Below are positions 1 through 7,882 of a stretch of 64,000 bases of DNA, piece after piece (within the stretch, counting starts at the first letter, position 1; each line of letters begins with the position of its first letter). The position numbers and the translations under genes are program-made. The notes beneath the pieces were generated by a model. It did not search any database, was not told where the DNA came from, and saw nothing but the letters and a program-made list of their open reading frames with translations. The stretch comes from Pseudomonas viridiflava (GTDB lineage: Bacteria; Pseudomonadota; Gammaproteobacteria; Pseudomonadales; Pseudomonadaceae), in contig NZ_UUPU01000084.1 of the NCBI RefSeq assembly GCF_900591205.1, positions 1-64,000 on the forward strand, in the 5' to 3' direction.

Positions 1-1
1 C

Positions 2-55
2 CCGCCCGTTGCGTTGCCCCCCCACGGCGTGCGCGTGATGGAGCTCGGCAAATAA
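2..55 (+). CDS. 3' end of a gene cut by the window edge
   Basis: An open frame enters from the left edge and stops with TAA, giving a 17-residue tail that ends GVRVMELGK. Nothing in so short a tail identifies the protein. It is convergent with the YceK-like lipoprotein gene, and a repetitive palindrome lies between the two stops, as is common at convergent gene ends in Pseudomonas. Confidence 0.35.
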   Translation, partial: PPVALPPHGVRVMELGK

Positions 56-73
56 CCCTGCGCCGGCCGGGCG

Positions 74-151
74 GGCCTCATCGCGGGCAAGCCCGGCTCC
101 CACAGGGGAGTGCATTCCAATGGTGGGAGCTGGCTTGCCTGCGATGAGGCC
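74..151. repeat. REP/REPIN-type palindrome
   Basis: Two inverted arms, each carrying a GTGGGAGC-GGCTTGCC core and GCGATGAGGCC flank, face each other around a short spacer. This is the doublet arrangement of REP sequences common between convergent genes in fluorescent pseudomonads. It may act as a transcript-end hairpin. Confidence 0.8.
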
Positions 152-169
152 AGCACAGGCACCCGCTAT

Positions 170-454
170 CTAAAGCCCGCCCGTCGCGTTGAATCCAACC
201 CCCAGTACCGTCAACACCGACAGTGGCAACAGCAAGGTGTCGAGCAACGCGCTGGCCGGCAGGTCCACGTGCGGATAGCTCGGCGCTTCGGCGCCGAACC
301 GGTCCTTGGCGCAACAGCCGCCGTTAATCGCATACAAATCCAGCCGCGTGCCGGCATACACCACCGGCGCGCCGGGCTGGGCAGCGTCCAACGTACGCGC
401 CGTGGCGCAACCGGCCAGTTGCAGCGCCAGCACCAGCAGCAGCGCCTTATTCAT
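170..454 (-). CDS. YceK/YidQ family outer-membrane-type lipoprotein
   Basis: A 94-residue protein with a short lipoprotein signal peptide and a lipobox (LAGC, Cys about residue 16), so it should be lipidated and anchored in the envelope. The remainder (PVVYAGTRLDL, then a Cys-Cys pair, then a hydrophobic LLDTLLLPLSV stretch near the C-terminus) matches the small YceK/YidQ (DUF1375) family, whose function is not known. Its start overlaps the end of ubiX by a few bases, so it is probably co-transcribed with mpl-ubiX. A similar small gene sits next to ubiX in other pseudomonads, as I recall. Confidence 0.75.
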   Translation of the reverse strand: MNKALLLVLALQLAGCATARTLDAAQPGAPVVYAGTRLDLYAINGGCCAKDRFGAEAPSYPHVDLPASALLDTLLLPLSVLTVLGVGFNATGGL

Positions 455-1076
455 CGCTGCTCAAATGGTGCTCGCCCCAACGCGGCAGCATGTCCTGGGG
501 GATATTCAGCAAGTTGAGAATCCGCGCCACCACAAAGTCCACCAGGTCGTCGATGGTTTGTGGCTGGTGATAGAAGCCGGGCGAGGCGGGCAAGATGGTC
601 ACGCCCATATTCGACAGCTTGAGCATGTGCTCCAGGTGAATGCTCGAATACGGCGCTTCACGCGGCACCAGGATCAATTGGCGACGCTCTTTAAGCGTCA
701 CGTCCGCCGCACGTTCGATCAAGTTGTTACAGGCACCGGTGGCAATCGCCGACAAGGTGCCGGTGGAACACGGCACCACCACCATCGCAGCCGGCGCGCC
801 GGAGCCGGAAGCCACCGGCGACATCCAATCCTCTTTGCCGTAGACCTTGATCTGCCCCGCCGCCGCACCGGTGTACTCGGTGAGGAAGGCTTGCATCATC
901 TGCACCTTGGGCGGCAGCGCCACGTCGGTCTCGGTAGCCATCACCAACTGCGCGGCCTTGGAGATCAGAAAGTGCACCTCACGCTCCTCGCGCACCAGGC
1001 AATCGAGCAGGCGCAGGCCATAAGGCGCACCGGATGCGCCGGTCATCGCCAGGGTGACGCGTTCCGGGCCGCTCAC
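447..1076 (-). CDS. ubiX: Flavin prenyltransferase UbiX
   Basis: UbiX attaches a dimethylallyl group to FMN to make the prenylated flavin cofactor used by the UbiD decarboxylase in ubiquinone synthesis. The 209-residue product has the family's N-terminal nucleotide-binding start (VTLAMTGASGAPYGLRLLDCL), the KEDWMSPVASGS segment, the phosphate-binding VVPCSTGTLSAIATG region, and the C-terminal MGVTILPASPGFYHQP and VDFVVARILNLL segments. Its length is normal. The start codon overlaps the mpl stop by 4 bases (ATGA-type overlap), indicating translational coupling in a mpl-ubiX-lipoprotein operon. Confidence 0.95.
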   Translation of the reverse strand: MSGPERVTLAMTGASGAPYGLRLLDCLVREEREVHFLISKAAQLVMATETDVALPPKVQMMQAFLTEYTGAAAGQIKVYGKEDWMSPVASGSGAPAAMVVVPCSTGTLSAIATGACNNLIERAADVTLKERRQLILVPREAPYSSIHLEHMLKLSNMGVTILPASPGFYHQPQTIDDLVDFVVARILNLLNIPQDMLPRWGEHHLSSDE

Positions 1077-2422
1077 TTGAGCGCCTCGGCCAACTTGCCA
1101 TGCAGGCCGCCGAAGCCGCCGTTGCTCATGACCACCACGTGGGTGCCGGGCTTGGCGTGTTGCTTGACGAACTCAATGATGCCTTCAATCGAATCACAGA
1201 CTTTCGACGGCACCGTGCACAGCGCAGCAATGGCCGGCAGGTCCCAGCCCAGGTTGGCCGGCGCGTACCATACCGCCTGATCGGCGTCGTTGACGCTTTG
1301 CGGCAAGCCGTCGCGGTGCGCGCCCAGCTTCATGGAGTTGGAGCGCGGCTCCACAATCGCAATGATCGGCGCATCGCCGACACGCTTGCGCAGGCCATCC
1401 AGCGTGGTCGCAATCGCGGTCGGATGGTGGGCAAAGTCGTCGTAAATAGTAATCCCATTCACCTCGGCGACCTTTTCCATCCGGCGCTTCACGCTTTTGA
1501 ACACGCTCAAGGCGGCAATGCCAAGGGCAGGCACCACGCCGACATGGCGCGCCGCCGCCAGGGTCACCAGGGCATTGGCGACATTGTGCTGGCCGGTCAT
1601 GTCCCAGTCGACGATGCCTTGGGCCTCGCCTTCAAACAGCACCTCAAAGCGCGAGCCGTCATCACTGAGCAACTTGACCTGCCATTGCCCGCCCGCGCCG
1701 GTGGTTTGCACCGGGGTCCAGCAGCCCATCTGGATCACTCGCTGCAAAGCGGGCTCGGTGGTCGGGTGAATCACCAAGCCTTCGCTCGCAATAGTGCGCA
1801 CCAAATGGTGGAACTGGCGCTCGATGGCGTCAAGATCAGGGAAAATGTCGGCGTGATCGAACTCAAGGTTATTGAGGATCGCCGTGCGCGGGCGGTAGTG
1901 GACGAACTTGGAGCGTTTGTCGAAGAACGCACTGTCGTATTCGTCGGCTTCAATCACGAAAAACGGCGTATCGCCCAGGCGCGCCGACACCGAGAAATTC
2001 TGCGGCACGCCGCCGATCAGGAAGCCCGGGCTCATGCCCGCATGCTCCAGCACCCAGGCCAGCATGCTGCTGGTGGTGGTCTTGCCATGCGTGCCCGCCA
2101 CCGCCAGCACCCAACGGCCTTGCAGCACATGGTCGGCCAGCCATTGCGGGCCGCTGACATACGGCAAACCTTTATTGAGTACGTATTCGACCGCCGGGTT
2201 GCCACGGGACATGGCGTTGCCGATCACCACCAGGTCCGGGACCGGGTCGAATTGCGCCGGGTCATAGCCTTGGGTCAACTCAATGCCCTGGGCTTGGAGT
2301 TGCGTGCTCATGGGTGGGTAAACATTGGCATCGGAGCCCGTAACGTGATGGCCCAGCTCTTTGGCCAGAACCGCCATCGAGCCCATGAACGTACCGCAGA
2401 TACCCAGAATATGAATGTGCAT
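1073..2422 (-). CDS. mpl: UDP-N-acetylmuramate:tripeptide ligase Mpl
   Basis: Mpl reattaches the recycled peptide L-Ala-gamma-D-Glu-meso-DAP to UDP-MurNAc, feeding recovered murein peptides back into wall synthesis in the cytoplasm. The protein (449 aa) has the Mur-ligase layout: N-terminal Rossmann domain (MHIHILGICGTFMG), central ATPase with P-loop AGTHGKTTT at about residue 108, the DEYDSAFFDKRSKF segment, and a C-terminal domain with YDDFAHHPTAI. I chose the start at 2422 because homologues begin MHIHILG; the longer frame adds only six unrelated residues. It is transcribed away from the regulator eatR, followed by ubiX. Confidence 0.96.
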   Translation of the reverse strand: MHIHILGICGTFMGSMAVLAKELGHHVTGSDANVYPPMSTQLQAQGIELTQGYDPAQFDPVPDLVVIGNAMSRGNPAVEYVLNKGLPYVSGPQWLADHVLQGRWVLAVAGTHGKTTTSSMLAWVLEHAGMSPGFLIGGVPQNFSVSARLGDTPFFVIEADEYDSAFFDKRSKFVHYRPRTAILNNLEFDHADIFPDLDAIERQFHHLVRTIASEGLVIHPTTEPALQRVIQMGCWTPVQTTGAGGQWQVKLLSDDGSRFEVLFEGEAQGIVDWDMTGQHNVANALVTLAAARHVGVVPALGIAALSVFKSVKRRMEKVAEVNGITIYDDFAHHPTAIATTLDGLRKRVGDAPIIAIVEPRSNSMKLGAHRDGLPQSVNDADQAVWYAPANLGWDLPAIAALCTVPSKVCDSIEGIIEFVKQHAKPGTHVVVMSNGGFGGLHGKLAEALK

Positions 2423-2478
2423 AGTCGACCTCGTAAACATCGAGGCAGGTTAGCGCAGGGGGGCGAAAATCGCACTCT

Positions 2479-4386
2479 TTAGGTGTAGGACCGGGCGATA
2501 CCGTGCCTGCGCAGCTTTCTATACAGCGTGTTACGGCTGACACCCAGTTGCTCGGCCGTGTGGGTCATGTGCCAGCGTTGTTGTTCAAGGGCCGCGAGCA
2601 AGGCGAGCCGCTCGGCCTCTTCCAGCGGCGAGTCCGCAGGCGTGGCCTGCGCAACCGGTTGCACTTGCGCCTGGCGGATCTGCGCGGGCAAGTCCTCCAG
2701 GCCGACTCGCTCGTGGTCACACAGCGCCGCCAACGTGCGCAGCACCGTGCGCAACTGCCGAACATTACCCGGCCAGGCGAAGCCGAGCAGCGCCACACGC
2801 GCCGCCGGGTCGAGCACGACCGGCTGCCCACCCGCCTCTTGCGCCAGCAGGAAGTCGAGCAATTGAGCCTTATCGCTGCGCTCGCGCAAGGGCGGCAGGC
2901 CGACTTCAAGGCCGTTGAGCCGGTAGTACAAATCTTCGCGGAAACTGCCGTCCTGCACACGCTCCAGCAAATTGCGGTGCGTAGCGCTGATTATTCTTAC
3001 ATTGACCGCCTGGGGCTCACCGCCGATGGGCACCACCATGCGCTCTTCCAGCACCCTTAATAGCCGGGTTTGCAACGCCAGGGGCATATCGCCGATTTCG
3101 TCGAGGAACAGCGTACCGCCGTCGGCCTGTTGCAGCTTGCCCTGCATGCCTTCCTTGCGTGCGCCGGTAAAGCTGCCGCCGCGATAGCCGAACAGTTCGC
3201 TTTCGATCAGGCTTTCCGGGATAGCGGCGCAGTTCAGTGCAACAAAAGCCTTGTCGGCGCGCAGGCTGGCGTGGTGCACGGCCTTGGCGAAGGCTTCTTT
3301 GCCGGAGCCGGTTTCGCCGTTGATCAACAGCGGCACGTCACGCTCGAAGACCCTCAACGCCCGGCGAAAATCATTCTGCAGCGCCGGATCGCCCAGGCAA
3401 ATACCCGGCAGACGCGGCGCCTCGGGCTTGGCCGGCAGCCCCGGCGAGCGAGGCGCCTGCCCGCGCAACGCGGCGAACAGATGCCGGCCATCGCGGGTAC
3501 GCAGTGGCCAACTGGCCGTGGCGTTCGCACTGGCACGCCCCAACAGTTGATCCAGCGAGCACTCGAAAAACGCCTCGACCGGCTGCCCCAGCACACCGCC
3601 GCGAACCTGCCCCAGCAGGTTCAACGCACTCTGGTTGGCCGCGCACACCCGCCCTTCGCCATCAAAGGCCAGCAGCCCCTCACTGAACAGCCCCACCGAT
3701 TCGGCTTGCAGGTGAAAGCGCAGTAACCAGTGGCGTTCAAAATGACGCAGGAAGTAACAACTTTCGATCATCTTCGCCGACAGGTTCACCAGCGCCATGG
3801 TGTGGAACTGGCTCTGGCGCGAGATGGCTTCGCGTGCCGAGGACACATCGAGCACGGCAAGCAGCTCGCCATGGGGGTCGAACACCGGGCTCGCCGAACA
3901 GGTCAGCCCCGTATGGCGGCCACGAAAATGCTCATCACGATGAATGGTCAGCGACTGGCGCTCCACCAGGCAGGTGCCGATGCCGTTGGTGCCCTCGCAC
4001 GCTTCACTCCAGTCGGCGCCCAACCAGAGCCCGGCGCGTTCGAAAATCTTGCGCTCCGACGGCGCAGTGACACAGTTGAGGATCACCCCGCGAGCATCGG
4101 TCAGCAGCACCGCATGGCCGGCGCCCGAGAGCTGTTGATGCAGGCTGTTCATCTCGCTGCCGGCGATGCTCAACACCTGTTGCAGACGCTCGCGGCTTTC
4201 CAGCAGGCGGCCGTGCTCCAGCACGGTGGGGGCCATGGTCAGCGCGGGGTCGAGGTGGTAGTCCTCCAGGCAACGCAGCCAGGAGCGGGCAATGGACGGG
4301 TCACTGGCCGGCCCATGGGAAAGTTCTTGCCCACGGGTGACGGTCAAGACTTGCTGGGCATGGCGACTGAAATGATCGTTTTGCAT
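2479..4386 (-). CDS. eatR: Sigma-54 activator of the AcoR/EatR type
   Basis: This is a 635-residue enhancer-binding protein: an N-terminal GAF-like sensor region, a PAS-like segment (ALLAFDGEGRVCAANQSALN), a central AAA+ domain with Walker A GETGSGKE and the sigma-54-contacting GAFTGA variant GSFTGA, and a C-terminal Fis-type helix-turn-helix (TAEQLGVSRNTLYRKLRRHG). Such proteins open sigma-54 promoters. It is divergent from exaC, which has a sigma-54 promoter, and in P. aeruginosa the corresponding gene EatR controls ethanolamine use. The start at 4386 has a GGGAG ribosome site, and the longer frame lacks support. The exact inducer cannot be read from sequence. Confidence 0.88.
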   Translation of the reverse strand: MQNDHFSRHAQQVLTVTRGQELSHGPASDPSIARSWLRCLEDYHLDPALTMAPTVLEHGRLLESRERLQQVLSIAGSEMNSLHQQLSGAGHAVLLTDARGVILNCVTAPSERKIFERAGLWLGADWSEACEGTNGIGTCLVERQSLTIHRDEHFRGRHTGLTCSASPVFDPHGELLAVLDVSSAREAISRQSQFHTMALVNLSAKMIESCYFLRHFERHWLLRFHLQAESVGLFSEGLLAFDGEGRVCAANQSALNLLGQVRGGVLGQPVEAFFECSLDQLLGRASANATASWPLRTRDGRHLFAALRGQAPRSPGLPAKPEAPRLPGICLGDPALQNDFRRALRVFERDVPLLINGETGSGKEAFAKAVHHASLRADKAFVALNCAAIPESLIESELFGYRGGSFTGARKEGMQGKLQQADGGTLFLDEIGDMPLALQTRLLRVLEERMVVPIGGEPQAVNVRIISATHRNLLERVQDGSFREDLYYRLNGLEVGLPPLRERSDKAQLLDFLLAQEAGGQPVVLDPAARVALLGFAWPGNVRQLRTVLRTLAALCDHERVGLEDLPAQIRQAQVQPVAQATPADSPLEEAERLALLAALEQQRWHMTHTAEQLGVSRNTLYRKLRRHGIARSYT

Positions 4387-4463
4387 GTTCTTATTATTCT
4401 CCCTGCGTGAGAACAGCCAGCATCCCCCAGCCACCCGACCATTGCAATCGCGGGCAGACCCAC

Positions 4464-4481
4464 CGGTCACAGGCTGTACCG
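4464..4481. promoter_or_regulatory. Candidate activator site (palindrome 1)
   Basis: An imperfect palindrome, CGGTCACAGGCTGTACCG, lies about 100 bases upstream of the sigma-54 promoter of exaC, the usual position of an upstream activating sequence. It is a plausible site for the adjacent EatR-type activator, but its half-sites differ from those of the second palindrome, so the assignment is tentative. Confidence 0.35.
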
Positions 4482-4495
4482 CTTATGGCACAAAT

Positions 4496-4525
4496 TGTCA
4501 CATGGAGTGTCCCGCAACGGTGACA
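4496..4525. promoter_or_regulatory. Candidate EatR upstream activating sites (TGTC/GACA palindrome)
   Basis: TGTCAC (4496-4501), TGTCCC (4508-4513) and GTGACA (4520-4525) form overlapping inverted repeats of the TGTC-Nx-GACA kind reported for AcoR-like activators. TGTCCC and GTGACA are separated by six bases, giving an 18-bp imperfect palindrome. It lies about 55 bases upstream of the -24 element, suitable for contact by DNA looping. Confidence 0.5.
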
Positions 4526-4578
4526 GCAACGCCTTGCAACACAGCTCAACCCCTTGATTTGCAGGGCCTGCAAAGCAG

Positions 4579-4594
4579 TGGCCCAACCTTTGCT
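4579..4594 (+). promoter_or_regulatory. Sigma-54 (-24/-12) promoter of exaC
   Basis: TGGCCCAACCTTTGCT fits the sigma-54 pattern TGGC-Nx-TTGC(A/T): the GG of the -24 box and the GC of the -12 box are spaced exactly ten bases apart. It lies 67 bases before the exaC ATG, on the same strand, and the divergent gene encodes a sigma-54 activator. No comparable site was seen before eat, so this promoter may drive the whole exaC-eat-eutBC unit. Confidence 0.8.
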
Positions 4595-4660
4595 CTACGC
4601 TTTATCAAGCGCAGCAACAGCGCTGCACTCCAATAAACATAAAAGCCAGGAGAATCCACC

Positions 4661-6181
4661 ATGCGTTACGCACACCCCGGTACTGAAGGCGCGATCGTTT
4701 CGTTCAAGGCCAAGTACGGCAACTACATTGGTGGCGAATTCGTTGCGCCGGTCGATGGCAACTACTTCACCAACACCTCGCCGGTCAACGGCAAGCCTAT
4801 CGCCGACTTCCCGCGCTCCACTGCCAAAGACATCGACAAAGCGCTCGACGCCGCGCATGCCGCCGCCGACGCCTGGGGCAAAACCTCGGCCCAGGATCGC
4901 TCGCTGGTGCTGCTGAAAATCGCCGACCGCATCGAACAGAACCTCGAACTGCTGGCCATCACCGAAACCTGGGACAACGGCAAGGCCGTGCGTGAAACCC
5001 TCAACGCCGACATCCCGCTGGCGGCTGACCACTTCCGCTACTTCGCCGGTTGCATCCGCGCCCAGGAAGGCACCAGCGCGGAAATCAACGAACTGACGGC
5101 CTCCTATCACTTTCACGAACCGCTGGGCGTCGTCGGCCAGATCATCCCGTGGAACTTCCCGCTGCTGATGGCCGCGTGGAAGCTCGCCCCGGCCCTGGCC
5201 GCCGGTAACTGCGTGGTGCTCAAGCCCGCCGAGCAAACGCCGCTGGGCATCAACGTGCTGATGGAACTGATCGGCGATCTGCTGCCACCGGGCGTGCTGA
5301 ACGTGGTACACGGTTTCGGCAAAGAAGCCGGTGAAGCCCTGGCCACCAGCAAGCGCATCGCCAAGATCGCCTTCACCGGCTCCACGCCCGTGGGCTCGCA
5401 CATCATGCACGCGGCGGCCGAGAACATTATTCCGTCCACCGTGGAGCTGGGCGGCAAGTCGCCGAACATCTTCTTCGCCGACATCATGAAAGCCGAACCG
5501 TCGTTTATCGAAAAAGCCGCCGAGGGCCTGGTGCTGGCGTTCTTCAACCAGGGTGAGGTGTGCACCTGCCCATCCCGCGCACTGGTCGAAGAGTCGATCT
5601 ACGACGATTTCATGAAAGTGGTGATGAAGAAAATCGAGCAGATCAAACGCGGCGACCCGCTGGACACCGACACCATGGTCGGCGCCCAGGCGTCCGAGCA
5701 GCAGTTCGACAAAATCCTGTCCTACCTGGAAATTGCCAAGGGCGAAGGCGCGCAATTGCTCACCGGCGGCAAGGTCGAGCAGCTCAGCGGCGACATGGCC
5801 GGTGGTTATTACATCCAGCCGACCCTGCTTAAGGGCACCAACGAAATGCGCGTGTTCCAGGAAGAAATCTTCGGCCCGGTGGTGAGCATCACCACCTTCA
5901 AGGACGAAGCCGAAGCCCTGGCAATTGCCAATGACACCGAGTTCGGCCTGGGCGCTGGCGTGTGGACCCGCGACATCAACCGCGCCTACCGCATGGGCCG
6001 GGCGATCAAGGCGGGCCGCGTGTGGACCAACTGCTACCACCTGTACCCGGCGCATGCCGCGTTTGGCGGTTACAAGAAGTCCGGCGTGGGCCGTGAGACG
6101 CACAAGATGATGTTGGATCACTACCAGCAGACCAAAAACTTGCTGGTGAGCTACGACATTAATCCGTTGGGCTTTTTCTAA
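4661..6181 (+). CDS. exaC: Acetaldehyde/aldehyde dehydrogenase ExaC
   Basis: An NAD(P)-dependent aldehyde dehydrogenase (506 aa) that should oxidise acetaldehyde, the product of ethanolamine cleavage, to acetate. Visible family features are the cofactor loop FTGSTPVGS, the general-base region VELGGKSPN, the nucleophile Cys301 in NQGEVCTCPSR, and the C-terminal GGYKKSGVGRETHK. Its N-terminus (MRYAHPGTEGAIVSF) is typical of the ExaC/Aco-type enzymes of pseudomonads; in P. aeruginosa the copy at this locus has also been described as a hydrazone dehydrogenase (HdhA). It is preceded by a good ribosome site (AGGAGAA) and by the sigma-54 promoter at 4579. Confidence 0.93.
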   Translation: MRYAHPGTEGAIVSFKAKYGNYIGGEFVAPVDGNYFTNTSPVNGKPIADFPRSTAKDIDKALDAAHAAADAWGKTSAQDRSLVLLKIADRIEQNLELLAITETWDNGKAVRETLNADIPLAADHFRYFAGCIRAQEGTSAEINELTASYHFHEPLGVVGQIIPWNFPLLMAAWKLAPALAAGNCVVLKPAEQTPLGINVLMELIGDLLPPGVLNVVHGFGKEAGEALATSKRIAKIAFTGSTPVGSHIMHAAAENIIPSTVELGGKSPNIFFADIMKAEPSFIEKAAEGLVLAFFNQGEVCTCPSRALVEESIYDDFMKVVMKKIEQIKRGDPLDTDTMVGAQASEQQFDKILSYLEIAKGEGAQLLTGGKVEQLSGDMAGGYYIQPTLLKGTNEMRVFQEEIFGPVVSITTFKDEAEALAIANDTEFGLGAGVWTRDINRAYRMGRAIKAGRVWTNCYHLYPAHAAFGGYKKSGVGRETHKMMLDHYQQTKNLLVSYDINPLGFF

Positions 6182-6226
6182 CTCATCCATAGCTGACAGT
6201 TGGCTCCCCACTTGAAATGCAATCAA

Positions 6227-6314
6227 GTGGGGGAGCTGGCTTGCCTGCGATAGCTTCACCTCGGTCAGCCAGATACATCGAGTTGCCCGCATCGCAGGCA
6301 AGCCAGCTCACACA
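6227..6314. repeat. REP-type palindrome between exaC and eat
   Basis: Two opposed arms (GGGAGCTGGCTTGCCTGCGAT and its inverse) separated by about 40 bases sit between exaC and the permease gene. The palindrome may stabilise or attenuate the exaC transcript before eat. Confidence 0.75.
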
Positions 6315-6396
6315 GTTGAACTTCGCAAAGTAGTTGCCACCTCATCCGGCACGAAGAGGCCGAATTAAAAACAATAACAATGAAAGGTACTTTCCC

Positions 6397-7830
6397 ATGC
6401 CTAGCGAACCCACTACATCCTCCGTCGACTTCGAAAAAGTCGACTCCCAATACTTCCAACAACGCGAATTGAAAAAAGGCGCCGCCGGCTGGGTGCTCTT
6501 AGTTGGCCTCGGCGTTGCGTATGTCATCTCCGGCGACTATGCCGGCTGGAACTTCGGCCTGGCCCAGGGTGGCTGGGGCGGCATGTTTCTCGCCACATTG
6601 CTGATGGCCACGATGTACCTGTGCATGTGCTTTTCCCTGGCCGAACTGTCTTCCATGATTCCTACCGCCGGCGGCGGCTACGGCTTTGCCCGCAGCGCGT
6701 TCGGGCCCTGGGGCGGGTTCCTGACGGGCACCGCCATCCTCATCGAATACGCCATCGCCCCCGCCGCCATCGCGGTGTTTATCGGCGCTTATTGCGAGTC
6801 GCTGTTCGGCATCGGCGGCTGGATGATCTACCTGGCGTTCTACATCATCTTTATCGGCATCCACATTTTTGGTGTGGGTGAAGCCTTGAAGCTGATGTTT
6901 GTGATCACCGCTGTCGCCGCCATTGCCCTGGGCGTATTCCTGGTGGCGATGGTGCCGCACTTCAATGTCGCCAATCTGCTCGACATCCCGGTCACCGAGG
7001 CCAAGGGCGCCAGTACCTTCCTGCCCTTCGGCTATGTTGGCGTCTGGGCAGCGATCCCCTACGCCATTTGGTTTTTCCTCGCCGTCGAGGGTGTGCCGCT
7101 GGCCGCCGAAGAAACCAAGAACCCCAAACGCGACCTGCCCCGGGGCCTGATCGGCGCCATTGTGGTGCTCACCAGTTTTGCCTTGCTGATTCTGGTGATC
7201 GCACCGGGCGGCGCGGGCACTTACGCGCTGATCAAATCCGGCAACCCGCTGGTAGAGGCGCTGGCACTGTCCTACGGCGGCTCGACCTGGATGGGCAGCT
7301 TCGTCAACCTGGTGGGCCTGGCGGGGCTTATCGCCAGCTTTTTCTCGATTATCTACGCCTATTCGCGGCAGATCTTTGCCTTGTCCCGCGCCGGCTACCT
7401 GCCGCGCAAACTGTCGCAGACCAATAAGAGCAAGGCCCCGGTGCTGGCGCTGGTGATTCCAGGGATTATCGGGTTCGGGCTGTCGCTGACCGGCCAGGGT
7501 GACTTGCTGATCCTGGTGGCGGTGTTTGGCGCGACCATTTCCTACGTGCTGATGATGGCCGCGCACATCACCTTGCGCATTCGTCGCCCCAAAATGGACC
7601 GTCCATACCGCACACCGGGCGGCATCTTCACCTCCGGCGTGGCCCTGGTACTCGCCTGCGTGGCCGTGGTAGCGGGCTTTCTGGTGGATCCACGGGTAGT
7701 CATTGGCGCGGCGATCATCTATGGAGTATTAATTGCTTACTTTGCTTTCTACAGCCGGCATCACTTGGTAGCAGGCACGCCCGAAGAGGAATTCGCGGCG
7801 ATCCAGGCCGCAGAGGCCGCCTTGCACTGA
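6397..7830 (+). CDS. eat: Ethanolamine permease (APC family)
   Basis: A 477-residue integral membrane transporter with about twelve hydrophobic segments, beginning after a hydrophilic N-terminus with KKGAAGWVLLVGLGVAYVIS. The conserved PTAGGGYGFARSAFGPWGGF loop and the later EETKNPKRDLPRGLIGA loop are signatures of the amino-acid/ethanolamine APC family. It should import ethanolamine across the inner membrane for EutBC. The start at 6397 (MPSEPTTSS) is chosen because upstream codons read through non-coding sequence and homologues begin near here. It is immediately followed by eutB. Confidence 0.93.
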   Translation: MPSEPTTSSVDFEKVDSQYFQQRELKKGAAGWVLLVGLGVAYVISGDYAGWNFGLAQGGWGGMFLATLLMATMYLCMCFSLAELSSMIPTAGGGYGFARSAFGPWGGFLTGTAILIEYAIAPAAIAVFIGAYCESLFGIGGWMIYLAFYIIFIGIHIFGVGEALKLMFVITAVAAIALGVFLVAMVPHFNVANLLDIPVTEAKGASTFLPFGYVGVWAAIPYAIWFFLAVEGVPLAAEETKNPKRDLPRGLIGAIVVLTSFALLILVIAPGGAGTYALIKSGNPLVEALALSYGGSTWMGSFVNLVGLAGLIASFFSIIYAYSRQIFALSRAGYLPRKLSQTNKSKAPVLALVIPGIIGFGLSLTGQGDLLILVAVFGATISYVLMMAAHITLRIRRPKMDRPYRTPGGIFTSGVALVLACVAVVAGFLVDPRVVIGAAIIYGVLIAYFAFYSRHHLVAGTPEEEFAAIQAAEAALH

Positions 7831-7882
7831 TAGCCGTAAACCTCGACGCAGGCCGCTGCCTGCGTCGTCAAGGAGACACTGT

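Noticed and set aside
4595..6301. A 568-codon open frame antisense to exaC
   Set aside because: It is the mirror of a well-supported dehydrogenase in GC-rich DNA, with no family features of its own; third-position GC bias gives such shadows.
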